Source: Thermoflexus hugenholtzii JAD2 (GTDB lineage Bacteria; Chloroflexota; Dehalococcoidia; SHYB01). From it: DNA of 9,413 nt. Location of the stretch: the NCBI GenBank assembly GCA_945861815.1, contig CAMAVV010000049.1, positions 1-9,413 of the forward strand. The letters are read 5' to 3'. Of this stretch, positions 1 to 7,089 are shown one piece after another. The notes under the pieces were generated by a model, which worked only from the letters and a program-made list of their open reading frames with translations, ran no database searches and was not told where the DNA came from. The translations under genes and the position numbers were made by a program. Numbering within the stretch: the stretch's first letter is position 1; every line of letters begins with the position of its first letter.

Positions 1-1
1 G

Positions 2-1048
2 TTCAAGGATCAACCTCTTCATTATCTACAGACTGTCGAGGTTTTGCCGGTCTTCTTTGTTCCAGCCGATCAAAAGGAACCTACCGAGGCGGAGAAAGGA
101 TTGCTCCAGAGATACCTCATGATTGCCCAGCAGAGATACAAGGAGATGCTGAAAGGCCGTGATACCTTCAACATCGCACCCGGCGGTCTACTGATATATA
201 GGTCGCCCAATGACCTGCTGTACTTTAGAAGATCGAATGACAAGGGAGGCGCCATGTTTGCCACTGAACTGATGGCGCGTCTCAACAAGGGCAGATACGA
301 CCTTCCGTATGTACTTGTGATCGTCGTCATGAACCCGTGCGACGATTTTCCTGTGGGAGGAGGAATTCCCATAAATGGGGGGTTAACTAGGGGTGGAGGC
401 GTCGTCGGACTGGCAAGTTCCCTTCTGGTGGATCCGAATGGCGGCTTCATGAACACGCTACAGCACGAGTTAGGGCATAGTTTCGGCTTGGTCCACGCAG
501 ACGTTTACGGCTACAACATGGGAACCAGCGATTCCGTCATGTCCTACAATCAGATCCATGTCTGGAAGGGACTCACGCCACCCCGAACCCAGGCCATCCT
601 CATTCCCGAAGACATTCGTGCCTTATCTGTAAATAAGCTGGTCTTTCCAAAACTCTTCTTTGATGAAGTGCGGGATGTTCCCCCTGGATATCGCATGGCG
701 GTATTGCGGCACTTGATTTCATTGAGTCTCGATACTGACTGGCTTGGTTACCGGTTGCTCGTCGACGGAAAGCTTGTGACGGAGCAACGCGAGTGGAGGG
801 GCCGGCAGGCTGTTGAGGATCTCATCGAGAGTGTGCGGGTGTACCCTAGATCAAAAGTGCAAGGCATGTGGGGCAATCAGCCAATCCTTTTTTCGGGAAC
901 TGGCTACGAGTTGTATTTTGATGGGGAAAGGCTCGGGCACGAGGCCGACTGGAGTTTACAAAGAGCTGTGGATAACCTGGTAGCGAATCAAAAACGACGT
1001 CCGTGCACAGACGTTTTTGGCGTATACAATGGGCGCATCATGCCATAA
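2..1048 (+). CDS. Metzincin-type zinc metallopeptidase, 5' end outside window
   Basis: The reading frame is open to the left edge, so the gene is partial; an internal TTG at 44 is not a convincing start because coding-like sequence (FKDQPLHYLQTVEVLPVFFV) continues upstream of it. The key motif is HELGHSFGLVH, encoded from 464, which fits the metzincin zinc signature HExxHxxGxxH. About 15 residues after the third histidine comes SVMSYN, which fits the Met-turn below the zinc site. A hydrophobic strand (LPYVLVIVVMNP) and a Gly-rich stretch precede the motif. About 150 residues follow the Met-turn; I do not recognise a domain there, though it contains two similar halves with the pattern LDTDWLGYRLLVDG and TGYELYFDGERLG. 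The family hydrolyses peptide bonds, usually outside the cell, but any signal peptide would lie off the window. Substrate unknown. Base composition is more AT-rich than in sucCD, which suggests transfer. Peptidase class is well supported; exact family is not. Confidence 0.75.
   Translation, partial: FKDQPLHYLQTVEVLPVFFVPADQKEPTEAEKGLLQRYLMIAQQRYKEMLKGRDTFNIAPGGLLIYRSPNDLLYFRRSNDKGGAMFATELMARLNKGRYDLPYVLVIVVMNPCDDFPVGGGIPINGGLTRGGGVVGLASSLLVDPNGGFMNTLQHELGHSFGLVHADVYGYNMGTSDSVMSYNQIHVWKGLTPPRTQAILIPEDIRALSVNKLVFPKLFFDEVRDVPPGYRMAVLRHLISLSLDTDWLGYRLLVDGKLVTEQREWRGRQAVEDLIESVRVYPRSKVQGMWGNQPILFSGTGYELYFDGERLGHEADWSLQRAVDNLVANQKRRPCTDVFGVYNGRIMP
990..1018. repeat. Inverted repeat at the 3' end of the metallopeptidase gene
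   Basis: AAAAACG (990-996) and CGTTTTT (1012-1018) are perfect reverse complements around a 15-nt loop. An alternative inner pairing ACGTC/GACGT is also possible. It lies inside the coding frame about 30 nt before the stop, so it may be a terminator-like structure or simply chance. Confidence 0.3.
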
Positions 1049-1078
1049 CCTGGGTTGTCCGGCATGGCGTGTCCCGCA

Positions 1079-1096
1079 GCTGCCCTGTAGGGCAGC
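1079..1096. repeat. 8-bp inverted repeat between peptidase stop and cyclo-ligase remnant
   Basis: GCTGCCCT (1079-1086) and AGGGCAGC (1089-1096) are perfect reverse complements with a 2-nt centre. It sits 30 nt after the peptidase stop, where a terminator would be expected, but no T-tract follows on either strand. It contains the in-frame TAG (1088-1090) that closes the frame of the downstream remnant. Confidence 0.4.
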
Positions 1097-1108
1097 CACT
1101 TCGGAGGG

Positions 1109-1471
1109 TTGCTGGCGCTGGAGGAGATGCCGCCCATCGACCTTATCGTCTGCGGTTCGGTGGCGGTGAATCGCAGTGGGGCGCGCATCGGCAAAGGGGG
1201 CGGCTATTCCGACCTGGAGTTTGCCCTAGCGACGCAAGCAGGGCTTATCACCAAGCGCACCACCATCATCACCACGGTTCACCCGTTGCAGGTTGTGGAT
1301 GACGATCTGCCTATGACGAAGCACGATATACCAGTCGACTACGTCGTCACGCCGGAAGAGACGATCGCGTGCAAGCCCCTCTACAAACGGCCAAAGGGCA
1401 TCTATTGGGAGATGCTGCCGGAGGAGAAGCGCGCCGGGATACCGGTGCTGACGAAGGGGCCGGAAAAGTAA
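1109..1471 (+). pseudogene. 5-formyltetrahydrofolate cyclo-ligase family, C-terminal remnant
   Basis: The 120 codons from the TTG at 1109 match the C-terminal half of the 5-formyl-THF cyclo-ligase (MTHFS-like) family, which converts 5-formyl-THF to 5,10-methenyl-THF with ATP. The signature GKGGGYSDLEFAL (residues 28-40) is the family's Gly-rich phosphate-binding loop, preceded by the core strand PPIDLIVCGSVAVNR. Full members are about twice this length, so the N-terminal half is missing. Homologous-looking sequence (HFGGLLALEEM) reaches back to about 1097, but an in-frame TAG lies at 1088-1090, and the frame above it belongs to the metallopeptidase. The TTG has no usable ribosome site, as GGAGGG directly abuts it. 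I read this as a gene broken by an insertion or rearrangement; a frameshifted intact gene is unlikely because I see no N-terminal half in the other frames. Downstream it converges on sucD. Confidence 0.7.
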
Positions 1472-1496
1472 TGCTCCGGTCTGACCGGAGCATTAC
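1468..1496 (-). terminator. 13-bp perfect hairpin, likely terminator of sucCD
   Basis: GTAATGCTCCGGT (1468-1480), a CTG loop, and ACCGGAGCATTAC (1484-1496) form a perfect 13-bp stem. Read on the minus strand it comes 25 nt after the sucD stop and is followed by CTTTTCC, a short T-tract, so it should end the sucCD transcript. Read on the plus strand it overlaps the stop codon of the cyclo-ligase remnant and has no T-tract, so it is weaker in that direction. Confidence 0.8.
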
Positions 1497-1520
1497 AAGG
1501 AAATCCGACGGGAGCTGTTC

Positions 1521-2399
<879 letters not shown>

Positions 2400-2405
2400 A
2401 GAAGT

Positions 2406-2410
2406 CCTCC
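2406..2410 (-). promoter_or_regulatory. Ribosome binding site deciding the TTG start of sucD
   Basis: On the minus strand GGAGG lies 6 nt before the TTG at 2399-2397. No ATG in this frame gives a better fit to the SucD N-terminus. Confidence 0.75.
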
Positions 2411-2438
2411 GGAGATGAGTTCGTGTAATGGCGCCGTC

Positions 2439-3593
2439 TTAGGCTGCTCTGACTGCTTTTTCGGCGGCCTCTTGCAAGTCGTTGGCGATGATGACCTTCA
2501 AGCCCGATTCGCGAAGGAGCTTGAGGCCCTCTTCCGCATTGGTGCCGCGCATGCGGATGACGAGGGGGACGTTGATGCCCTTCTCCTTCACCGCGCCGAT
2601 GATGCCGCGGGCCGCCACATCGCAGCGGAGGATGCCGCCGAAGATGTTGACGAGGACCTTCTTGACCTTCTTATCGGAGAGAAGGATGAGGAAGGCGGCC
2701 TTGACCTTGTCCTCGCTTGCGCCGCCGCCGACATCGAGGAAGTTGGCGGGCTGCGAGCCCATGAGCTTGATGAGGTCCATCGTCGCCATGGCGAGGCCGG
2801 CGCCGTTGACCATGCAGCCGACATCGCCATCGAGGCGGATGTAGTTGACGTCTGCTTCGCTTGCCTTGACGTCGAGGGCGTCTTCCTGGCCGATATCGCG
2901 CAGGTCGGCGAGATCCTTGTGTCGAAAGAGCGCATCGTCGTCCAGGCCGATCTTGGCGTCTGCCGCCAGGATGCGCCCATCGGTGGTGATGACGAGGGGG
3001 TTTACCTCGGCCATGGAGGCGTCGGTGGCGACGAAGAGCTTGTAGAGATTCTCGAAGAAAGCCGCTGCCGGGCGCATGAGGGCAGGGTCGATATTGAGGC
3101 CCGTGGCGAGCTTACGGCCCATGAAGGGCTGAAAGCCGATGATGGGGTCGACGGACAGACGCACGATCTTCTCGGGCGACTTCGCGGCGACCTCTTCGAT
3201 GTCCATGCCGCCGGCTTCGCTGACGATGAAGACGGCAGTCTTCATCGAAGGCTCGACAACGATGCTGGCGTAGAGTTCCTTTTGGATGCCGATGACCTCT
3301 TCGACCAGCAGCTTATCGACGGGGACGCCTTCGGGTCCGGTCTGGTGCGTGACCAGCCGTTTGCCCAGAAGGCCTTTGGCGAACTGCTCGCCCTCTTCCG
3401 GCGATTTGACGACCTTCACGCCGCCTGCTTTTCCGCGCCCGCCGGCATGGACCTGCGCCTTGACGACGCCTTTGCCGCCTATTTCGCGGAGCTTGGCCGC
3501 GACTTCCGCCGGGGTGGAGGCGACGGAGCCTTTTGGAACGTTGACGCCATACTTCGCAAAGAGCGCCTTTGCCTGATACTCGTGGAGTTTCAC
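2439..3593 (-). CDS. sucC: Succinyl-CoA synthetase, beta subunit (ADP/GDP-forming)
   Basis: SucC is the nucleotide-binding subunit of succinyl-CoA synthetase and also binds succinate. I place the start at GTG 3593, giving 384 residues beginning MKLHEYQAKALFAKYGV, as SucC proteins normally do; a frame-open ATG 13 codons earlier (3632) adds an atypical leader and ignores the AGAGGA site 7 nt before the GTG. The ATP-grasp domain has KAQVHAGGRGKAGG (45-58), the Gly-rich nucleotide loop. MAEVNPL (194-200) and ADAKIGLDDDA (211-221) supply the metal-binding Glu196, Asn198 and Asp212. The C-terminal ligase domain has NGAGLAMATMD (263-273), NFLDVGGGA (284-292) and NIFGGI (316-321), the loop that contacts the phosphohistidine of SucD. 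All expected motifs are present. ADP versus GDP preference cannot be told here. It is the first gene of the sucCD operon. Confidence 0.97.
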   Translation of the reverse strand: MKLHEYQAKALFAKYGVNVPKGSVASTPAEVAAKLREIGGKGVVKAQVHAGGRGKAGGVKVVKSPEEGEQFAKGLLGKRLVTHQTGPEGVPVDKLLVEEVIGIQKELYASIVVEPSMKTAVFIVSEAGGMDIEEVAAKSPEKIVRLSVDPIIGFQPFMGRKLATGLNIDPALMRPAAAFFENLYKLFVATDASMAEVNPLVITTDGRILAADAKIGLDDDALFRHKDLADLRDIGQEDALDVKASEADVNYIRLDGDVGCMVNGAGLAMATMDLIKLMGSQPANFLDVGGGASEDKVKAAFLILLSDKKVKKVLVNIFGGILRCDVAARGIIGAVKEKGINVPLVIRMRGTNAEEGLKLLRESGLKVIIANDLQEAAEKAVRAA

Positions 3594-3600
3594 TCGCTGC

Positions 3601-3606
3601 TCCTCT
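3601..3606 (-). promoter_or_regulatory. Ribosome binding site deciding the GTG start of sucC
   Basis: AGAGGA on the minus strand sits 7 nt before the GTG at 3593-3591. This favours GTG over the ATG at 3632, which would also add 13 residues not usual in SucC. Confidence 0.75.
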
Positions 3607-3665
3607 GGAATGATCCCGTTTGCGCCGGACACGCCTCTCTACGGCATGTTGTTAGGCGCGACGGT

Positions 3666-3671
3666 ATTGTA
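3666..3671 (-). promoter_or_regulatory. Candidate -10 element for sucCD
   Basis: TACAAT on the minus strand (plus 3666-3671) is a good sigma-70 -10 hexamer. It would start RNA near 3659 and give a leader of about 65 nt. The matching -35 position has only a poor match (TTCGGT with an 18-nt gap), so support rests mainly on the -10. Confidence 0.4.
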
Positions 3672-3699
3672 CACGTTTCGAGGGGGAAACCGAAATCAT

Positions 3700-3770
3700 C
3701 CACAGATGACACAGATGGACACTGATTTGCCGGAGATATAGTCCACCGAGACCACAAAAAACACCGATGA
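3700..3770. repeat. CAC-phased 9-10-nt short repeats
   Basis: Two clusters of three degenerate units each start with CAC. The first is CACAGATGA (3701), CACAGATGGA (3710), CACTGATTTG (3720). The second is CACCGAGAC (3744), CACAAAAAA (3753), CACCGATGA (3762). Units within a cluster are spaced 9 or 10 nt. The run lies between the tag stop and the sucC promoter and does not encode a continuing protein on either strand that I trust. I recall similar CACAGAT-type tandem motifs between genes of other environmental bacteria; function unknown. Confidence 0.6.
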
Positions 3771-3796
3771 AGAGTTTGCGGAGCGGACAAAGTCTC

Positions 3797-4381
3797 CTAT
3801 TTCATTCGAGCCAGTTCTTTATATCTATAGCATTCGACGAAGTGATCGTTGACCATGCCGGCAGCCTGCATGTAGGCGTAGCAGATAGTGGAGCCGACGA
3901 ACTTGAATCCGCGCTTGAGAAGGTCTTTGCTCATGGCGTCGGACTCCGGCGATGTTGCGCGGTAGTCTTTCATCCCTCTGATCTTGTTGACCATCGTCTT
4001 GCCGCCGGTGAACTGCCAGATATACTTGTCGAAGGCGCCGAACTCCTTTTGCACATCGAGGAAGCGCTGGGCGTTCATGATGGAGGCCGTGATCTTGGCG
4101 CGGTTGCGCACGATACCGGCGTCGGCCATCAGGCGGTCAAAATCCTTTGGTGCGTATTTCGCGACTTTCTTCGGGTCGAAGTTATCGAAGGCTTTGCGAA
4201 AGTTCTGGCGCTTGTTGATGATGGTCTGCCAGCTCAGGCCGGCCTGCATGCCGTCAAGGACGATGAACTCGAAGTGCGCGCGGTCGTCGTGAAGGGGCAC
4301 GCCCCACTCCTCATCGTGATACTTCACCATCAAGGGGTTTGTCGCGGGCCAGGGGCAGCGGACGAGATTTTTGGGGGGCAT
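3797..4381 (-). CDS. tag: DNA-3-methyladenine glycosylase I
   Basis: Tag removes 3-methyladenine from alkylated DNA, starting base excision repair. The 194 residues are close to the E. coli length of 187 and align along the whole protein. The zinc site that clips the two ends together is complete: Cys9, His22, His180 and Cys184. YHDEEWGVP (21-29) is the family signature. QAGLSW (46-51) is the conserved helix near the base pocket. The position of E. coli Glu38 is Asp43, a conservative change. GFKFVGSTICYAYMQAAGMVNDH (158-180, shown as the conserved C-terminal block) includes the residues lining the DNA-binding face. The ATG at 4381 is preceded by AGGAGG at a 5-nt gap, a near-ideal site. It is 203 nt from sucC in the same direction and probably transcribed on its own. 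No clear terminator follows it, only a TTTTTT run about 3765. Confidence 0.96.
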   Translation of the reverse strand: MPPKNLVRCPWPATNPLMVKYHDEEWGVPLHDDRAHFEFIVLDGMQAGLSWQTIINKRQNFRKAFDNFDPKKVAKYAPKDFDRLMADAGIVRNRAKITASIMNAQRFLDVQKEFGAFDKYIWQFTGGKTMVNKIRGMKDYRATSPESDAMSKDLLKRGFKFVGSTICYAYMQAAGMVNDHFVECYRYKELARMK

Positions 4382-4433
4382 GGCGGCCTCCTGTTAAGTT
4401 TTTTGGTGACGAATCTGTGTTTGCATTTGGGGC

Positions 4434-4450
4434 ACGCCCGGAAAGGGCGT
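4434..4450. repeat. Small hairpin between tag and the secreted-protein gene
   Basis: ACGCCC (4434-4439) and GGGCGT (4445-4450) pair around a 5-nt loop in the divergent intergenic region. No T-tract suitable for termination lies next to it. It could be an operator or chance. Confidence 0.3.
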
Positions 4451-4486
4451 TTGGCGTTCATATGTCCTTTGATAGACGGGGCATGT

Positions 4487-4515
4487 TTGACCGATGCTGT
4501 CCCCAATCATAGAAT
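4487..4515 (+). promoter_or_regulatory. Sigma-70 promoter of the secreted-protein gene
   Basis: TTGACC (4487-4492) and TAGAAT (4510-4515) are separated by exactly 17 nt, each one base from consensus. RNA would begin near 4522, giving a leader of about 36 nt to the ATG at 4558. This also argues against the in-frame TTG at 4528 as the start, since only about 6 nt would precede it. Confidence 0.75.
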
Positions 4516-4557
4516 CCGTTTTAGGATTTGCAAACTGTAAAGGCAGAGGTGGCGCGC

Positions 4558-5214
4558 ATGAGGTTTCAGATTATACGAATCGTTGTGGGCGCTTTGCTTT
4601 TGGCATCACTAGCTTTGCCTGGCGTCGCTATGGCCCAGGGAGGCGTGACTGTTGTCACAGGGTTTGTCACGGTCGATGGTCAGCCAGCGCCTTTGGGGAC
4701 GCCAGTGATTATCACATCTCCTAATGGGGCTGCGCTTGGGGCGGCAGTGACTGGTGGAGTTGGGTTTGCCGCTAACCAGTATCGTTTCGATCTCCAGGCG
4801 ACAGCGGGCCTGGAGGGGCGGTTGCTCCGCGTGCAGGCGGTCATCAGTGGGGTGGTGCAACCTGCTTCGGAATCAGCCCCATCGATAACCTTTGTTTCTA
4901 ATCGGGTCTTCAACTTGAACGTGGCAGTTGTGGAGACACCCGCAGAGCTTCCAATTGCAGCCGCGATTGGCGTGTTGATCAACCAGGATATTACCGAAGT
5001 GATCACGTCGTTCGATTACTCGACCGCCAGGTATTACTCGTATGTGCCAGGTTTACCAGGCAACACCCTGTCAGTGGTAAGGAGGAATTCGGTGCTTACC
5101 CTGACGCTAAAACGAGATGGCGCAGTTACAGTAGCCGGTGTCACATATCCAGTTCGTGCTGGAACGCCAACGCCAATCCCAATAGGGTCGACTCTGACAA
5201 TAGTCGTTCAATAG
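4558..5214 (+). CDS. Secreted beta-rich protein of unknown function
   Basis: The ATG at 4558 follows GAGGT with a 7-nt gap and a strong promoter, giving 218 residues. Residues 1-26 form a classic signal peptide: basic start MRFQIIR, hydrophobic core VVGALLLASLAL, and cleavage after AMA before Gln27. The mature part has two regions. Residues about 30-125 (starting TVVTGFVTVDGQPAP) look like a carboxypeptidase-regulatory or transthyretin-like beta sandwich, with the pattern of a short strand, then GxPAPxGTPV. Residues about 135-218 contain a second beta domain with FDYSTARYYSYVPGLPGNTL followed by strand-rich sequence ending TLTIVVQ. I recall similar two-part repeats in secreted Chloroflexota proteins, but assign no function. 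There is no C-terminal anchor, sorting motif or lipobox. The gene is monocistronic: divergent from tag and convergent with the NTF2-like gene. Confidence 0.75.
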   Translation: MRFQIIRIVVGALLLASLALPGVAMAQGGVTVVTGFVTVDGQPAPLGTPVIITSPNGAALGAAVTGGVGFAANQYRFDLQATAGLEGRLLRVQAVISGVVQPASESAPSITFVSNRVFNLNVAVVETPAELPIAAAIGVLINQDITEVITSFDYSTARYYSYVPGLPGNTLSVVRRNSVLTLTLKRDGAVTVAGVTYPVRAGTPTPIPIGSTLTIVVQ

Positions 5215-5255
5215 CAGGAGCCGGAATACGCCGGTCACGGCTTCGCAAGGCGTCA

Positions 5256-5648
5256 TCACCCGGCAGGCGTTTGCTGGTGGATGATAGCGCGCCAGTCGTC
5301 GCCGGCCTTCAGGTAGACGGTGCTGGCGAAGACGGAGAAGGTGTAGCTCTTGCCGCTGCGCAGCGCCTGGACGACCGCCTTGTAGGAGATGGAGGCGCAG
5401 TTTTCACCGAGGGCCATGACGCGCGGCTGTTCGATGGAAAAGCTCTGGAAGGACTGCGTCTTGCGAGAGAGATTGTTCAGGAAAGTCTGCCTATCGAATA
5501 CACCGTAGGGCGATATGACGAGGGCGTCATGGGTAAAATACTTCCGATAGAAGCCGATATCGCGCTTTTGATTGGCCTCCCAGGCCTGCTTCTCCAATCG
5601 CAGGAGGATGGGCCGGATGAGGTCTATGGTGAACCATTTGACTTCCAT
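5256..5648 (-). CDS. NTF2-like (SnoaL/DUF4440-type) small protein
   Basis: The 130 residues fit the NTF2-like superfamily in its DUF4440 form: an N-terminal helix with LLRLEKQAWEANQKRD (16-31), then FYRKYFTHDALVISPYGVFDR (33-53), where a helix leads to the first strand, and a curved sheet with strands around FSIEQPRVMALGENCASISY, KSYTFSVFASTVYLK and WRAIIHQQTP. Members are small ligand-binding or ketosteroid-isomerase-like proteins; the substrate cannot be inferred. The ATG at 5648 has only a weak ribosome site (AAGG about 14 nt upstream), but it is 23 nt past the stop of the VOC gene in the same direction, so it is probably translated as the last gene of the four-gene cluster. Confidence 0.8.
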   Translation of the reverse strand: MEVKWFTIDLIRPILLRLEKQAWEANQKRDIGFYRKYFTHDALVISPYGVFDRQTFLNNLSRKTQSFQSFSIEQPRVMALGENCASISYKAVVQALRSGKSYTFSVFASTVYLKAGDDWRAIIHQQTPAG

Positions 5649-5671
5649 AGGCTGATTGCCTTGGGCCGAGC

Positions 5672-6133
5672 CTAGGAGGCGGGCTTGTTTTCTGCCTGCT
5701 TCTTCGCGAACTCTTTCATGCCCTTCGTCATTTCCCTTGGTGAAACGTCCTTAATGTGAGTGGCGGTCCACCACTGGTTGCCCCAGGCATCCACGATGCC
5801 GCCGCTGCGATCCCCGTAGAACTGGTCCTCGGGTTCGCGAAGCGGCTTGCCGCCAGCCTTCACGGCCTTTTTATGCCAGGCGTCGACGTCGGTGACGTAG
5901 AGGTGGATCATCGAGGGCATTGCCTTCCAATCACCTTGCGCCTCGCTCGTCATGACCATGGAGTCGCCGATTTTAATCTCGGCATGCATGACCTTGCCGT
6001 CGGCGCCTTTCATCTGGAACGTCACTTTTGCGCCAAAGGCCTTTTTCAAGAATGCGATGAATTCAGGGCACCGTTCGACGAGCAGAAAAGGGGTCACGGT
6101 CCGAAAACCGGCGGGGATCTTCTTCACTGCCAT
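5672..6133 (-). CDS. VOC family protein, PhnB/glyoxalase-like
   Basis: The 153 residues belong to the vicinal oxygen chelate superfamily. The first module covers TVTPFLLVERCPEFIAFLKKAFGA (12-35), a strand followed by the long helix. The second carries MIHLYVTDVDAWHKKAVKAGG (75-95) and YGDRSGGIVDAWGNQWWTATH (106-126), the typical closing hairpin of PhnB-like proteins. The tail DVSPREMTKGMKEF is also usual for this subgroup. Candidate metal-site residues are His50 and Glu52. Some relatives act on methylglyoxal or antibiotics, but most are uncharacterised and I assign no substrate. The ATG at 6133 follows AAGGAG with a 6-nt gap. The neighbours are a DUF1801 gene 31 nt upstream and the NTF2-like gene 23 nt downstream. 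Confidence 0.88.
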   Translation of the reverse strand: MAVKKIPAGFRTVTPFLLVERCPEFIAFLKKAFGAKVTFQMKGADGKVMHAEIKIGDSMVMTSEAQGDWKAMPSMIHLYVTDVDAWHKKAVKAGGKPLREPEDQFYGDRSGGIVDAWGNQWWTATHIKDVSPREMTKGMKEFAKKQAENKPAS

Positions 6134-6164
6134 CGTGTGCTCCTTATCGAATGCAAGATGTCGT

Positions 6165-6623
6165 TCACTTTTTCTTCCGCGCTACTTCGTATCGGGCAAT
6201 CATTTCCTTCACTGGCGTTCTGGCGACGGCCTTGCCGATGAGGTCAAGTGGGACGTCGTCGAGCCGCTTGAAGCGAACGCAAGATTTGCCCATATCGAGC
6301 TTCTTGCCGCTCGCCTTGTATTCCTTGACGAACCACTGCTCCGTTCCCTTATCGCCGTAGATGTTCATGAGGTAGATCGCCATGTGATTTTTCTGAGAAG
6401 CCAAGGCTGCGAAGGGCAGCGGCACATCTCTCTTGCCTAGGTAGCCTTTAGGATAGAGCTTGAGCGGCACCACGTATCCCAATATGCCGTAGGCAATGGT
6501 CTCCTCGTAGCCTTTTGGCAAGTTGTCCAGGATAACATGACGCACCGTTTGGATGGCAGCACGGCGGTCCGGCGGCAGACTATCGAGATAGGCTTTCACC
6601 GTTATTGCGTAGCTTTTGACCAT
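6165..6623 (-). CDS. DUF1801 (YdhG-like) domain protein
   Basis: The 152 residues match DUF1801 along their length. Recognisable pieces are YLDSLPPDRRAAIQTVRHVI (12-31), GYEETIAYGILGYVVPLKLYPKGYL (38-62, the core of the fold), PFAALASQKNHMAIYLMNIYG (70-90) and SGKKLDMGKSCVRFKRLDDVP (106-126). The fold is related to YdhG/frataxin-like small proteins; some are called iron chaperones, but a biochemical role is not established for most, so none is claimed. The basic tail RKKK is notable. The ATG at 6623 follows AGAGGA at an 8-nt gap. It is 12 nt after the stop of another DUF1801-like gene and 31 nt before the VOC gene, in one transcription unit. Confidence 0.85.
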   Translation of the reverse strand: MVKSYAITVKAYLDSLPPDRRAAIQTVRHVILDNLPKGYEETIAYGILGYVVPLKLYPKGYLGKRDVPLPFAALASQKNHMAIYLMNIYGDKGTEQWFVKEYKASGKKLDMGKSCVRFKRLDDVPLDLIGKAVARTPVKEMIARYEVARKKK

Positions 6624-6635
6624 CGTCCGTCCTCT

Positions 6636-7007
6636 TCACTTTTCCCGAAGCGCCACAGCTGCTTCCAAGAGCCGTTTTAACGCGGCAACCTTGATGTCTT
6701 TTGCCGAACGGACAATAACGTAGCGGGTCTGCTTCGTTGTGCCTTGCAATATGCCGCTTGGATCTGGGAGAAAGGCCCCATACTCGAAGTAGAGCTTGAC
6801 GTGGTCGCCGAGGGGGAAGATGCCGCAGAAGTAGCCGGCCTTCGGGTGGCGATAGCCGATGGCGCGCCAGCCTGGGTAAGCCGCTTCAGCGGCGTCGGGG
6901 ATGGCGGAGCGCACGACGGCGCGAAGCCTGTTGGCCATCGCCGCCACCTGAGGAGGCTGGCTTGCTAGGATTTCTTCAGGCGTAAGGTTGGAGGACTTGG
7001 CCGGCAT
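6636..7007 (-). CDS. Small DUF1801-like protein, first gene of the cluster
   Basis: Starting at ATG 7007 the product is MPAKSSNLTPEEILASQPPQ..., 123 residues, the usual size for the short DUF1801 type. Core signatures are VAAMANRLRAVVRSAIPDAAEAAYPGW (21-47), IGYRHPKAGYFCGIFPLGDHVKLYFEYGA (49-77) and the closing helix KDIKVAALKRLLEAA. This differs from the longer DUF1801 protein next door, so they are distant paralogues, not a recent duplication. The frame is open back to 7106, but those 33 extra residues would overlap the divergent MFS gene and resemble intergenic sequence; the AGAG ahead of 7007 is a weak ribosome site. A TAGAAT -10 candidate lies at 7057-7062 on this strand. Function unknown. 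Confidence 0.8.
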   Translation of the reverse strand: MPAKSSNLTPEEILASQPPQVAAMANRLRAVVRSAIPDAAEAAYPGWRAIGYRHPKAGYFCGIFPLGDHVKLYFEYGAFLPDPSGILQGTTKQTRYVIVRSAKDIKVAALKRLLEAAVALREK

Positions 7008-7056
7008 CTTCACTCTTTCGCAGTGCCCCTCCGGGCATCTCTCTTCGTACGGGTCT

Positions 7057-7078
7057 ATTCTACCTTTCCTGATACAAT
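7057..7078. promoter_or_regulatory. Divergent promoter region between small-protein cluster and MFS gene
   Basis: The 82-nt gap between ATG 7007 (minus) and ATG 7090 (plus) has TAGAAT on the minus strand (7057-7062) and TACAAT on the plus strand (7073-7078), both good -10 hexamers. Neither has a clear -35 at the right distance. The plus -10 is only 11 nt from the MFS ATG, and no Shine-Dalgarno site lies between, so that mRNA may be nearly leaderless. Confidence 0.4.
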
Positions 7079-7089
7079 CCAAGCTACTA

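Noticed and set aside
3690..3770. CAC repeats as a CRISPR array
   Set aside because: Units are 9-10 nt with no spacers of CRISPR length and no cas gene nearby.
3767..4540. 257-codon open frame on the plus strand across tag
   Set aside because: Antisense shadow of tag, whose zinc ligands and signature motifs are intact on the minus strand.
5215..5255. CCGG-AATACG-CCGG hairpin between the secreted-protein gene and the NTF2-like gene
   Set aside because: Only a 4-5-bp stem and no T-tract on either strand, so it is too weak to call a terminator.
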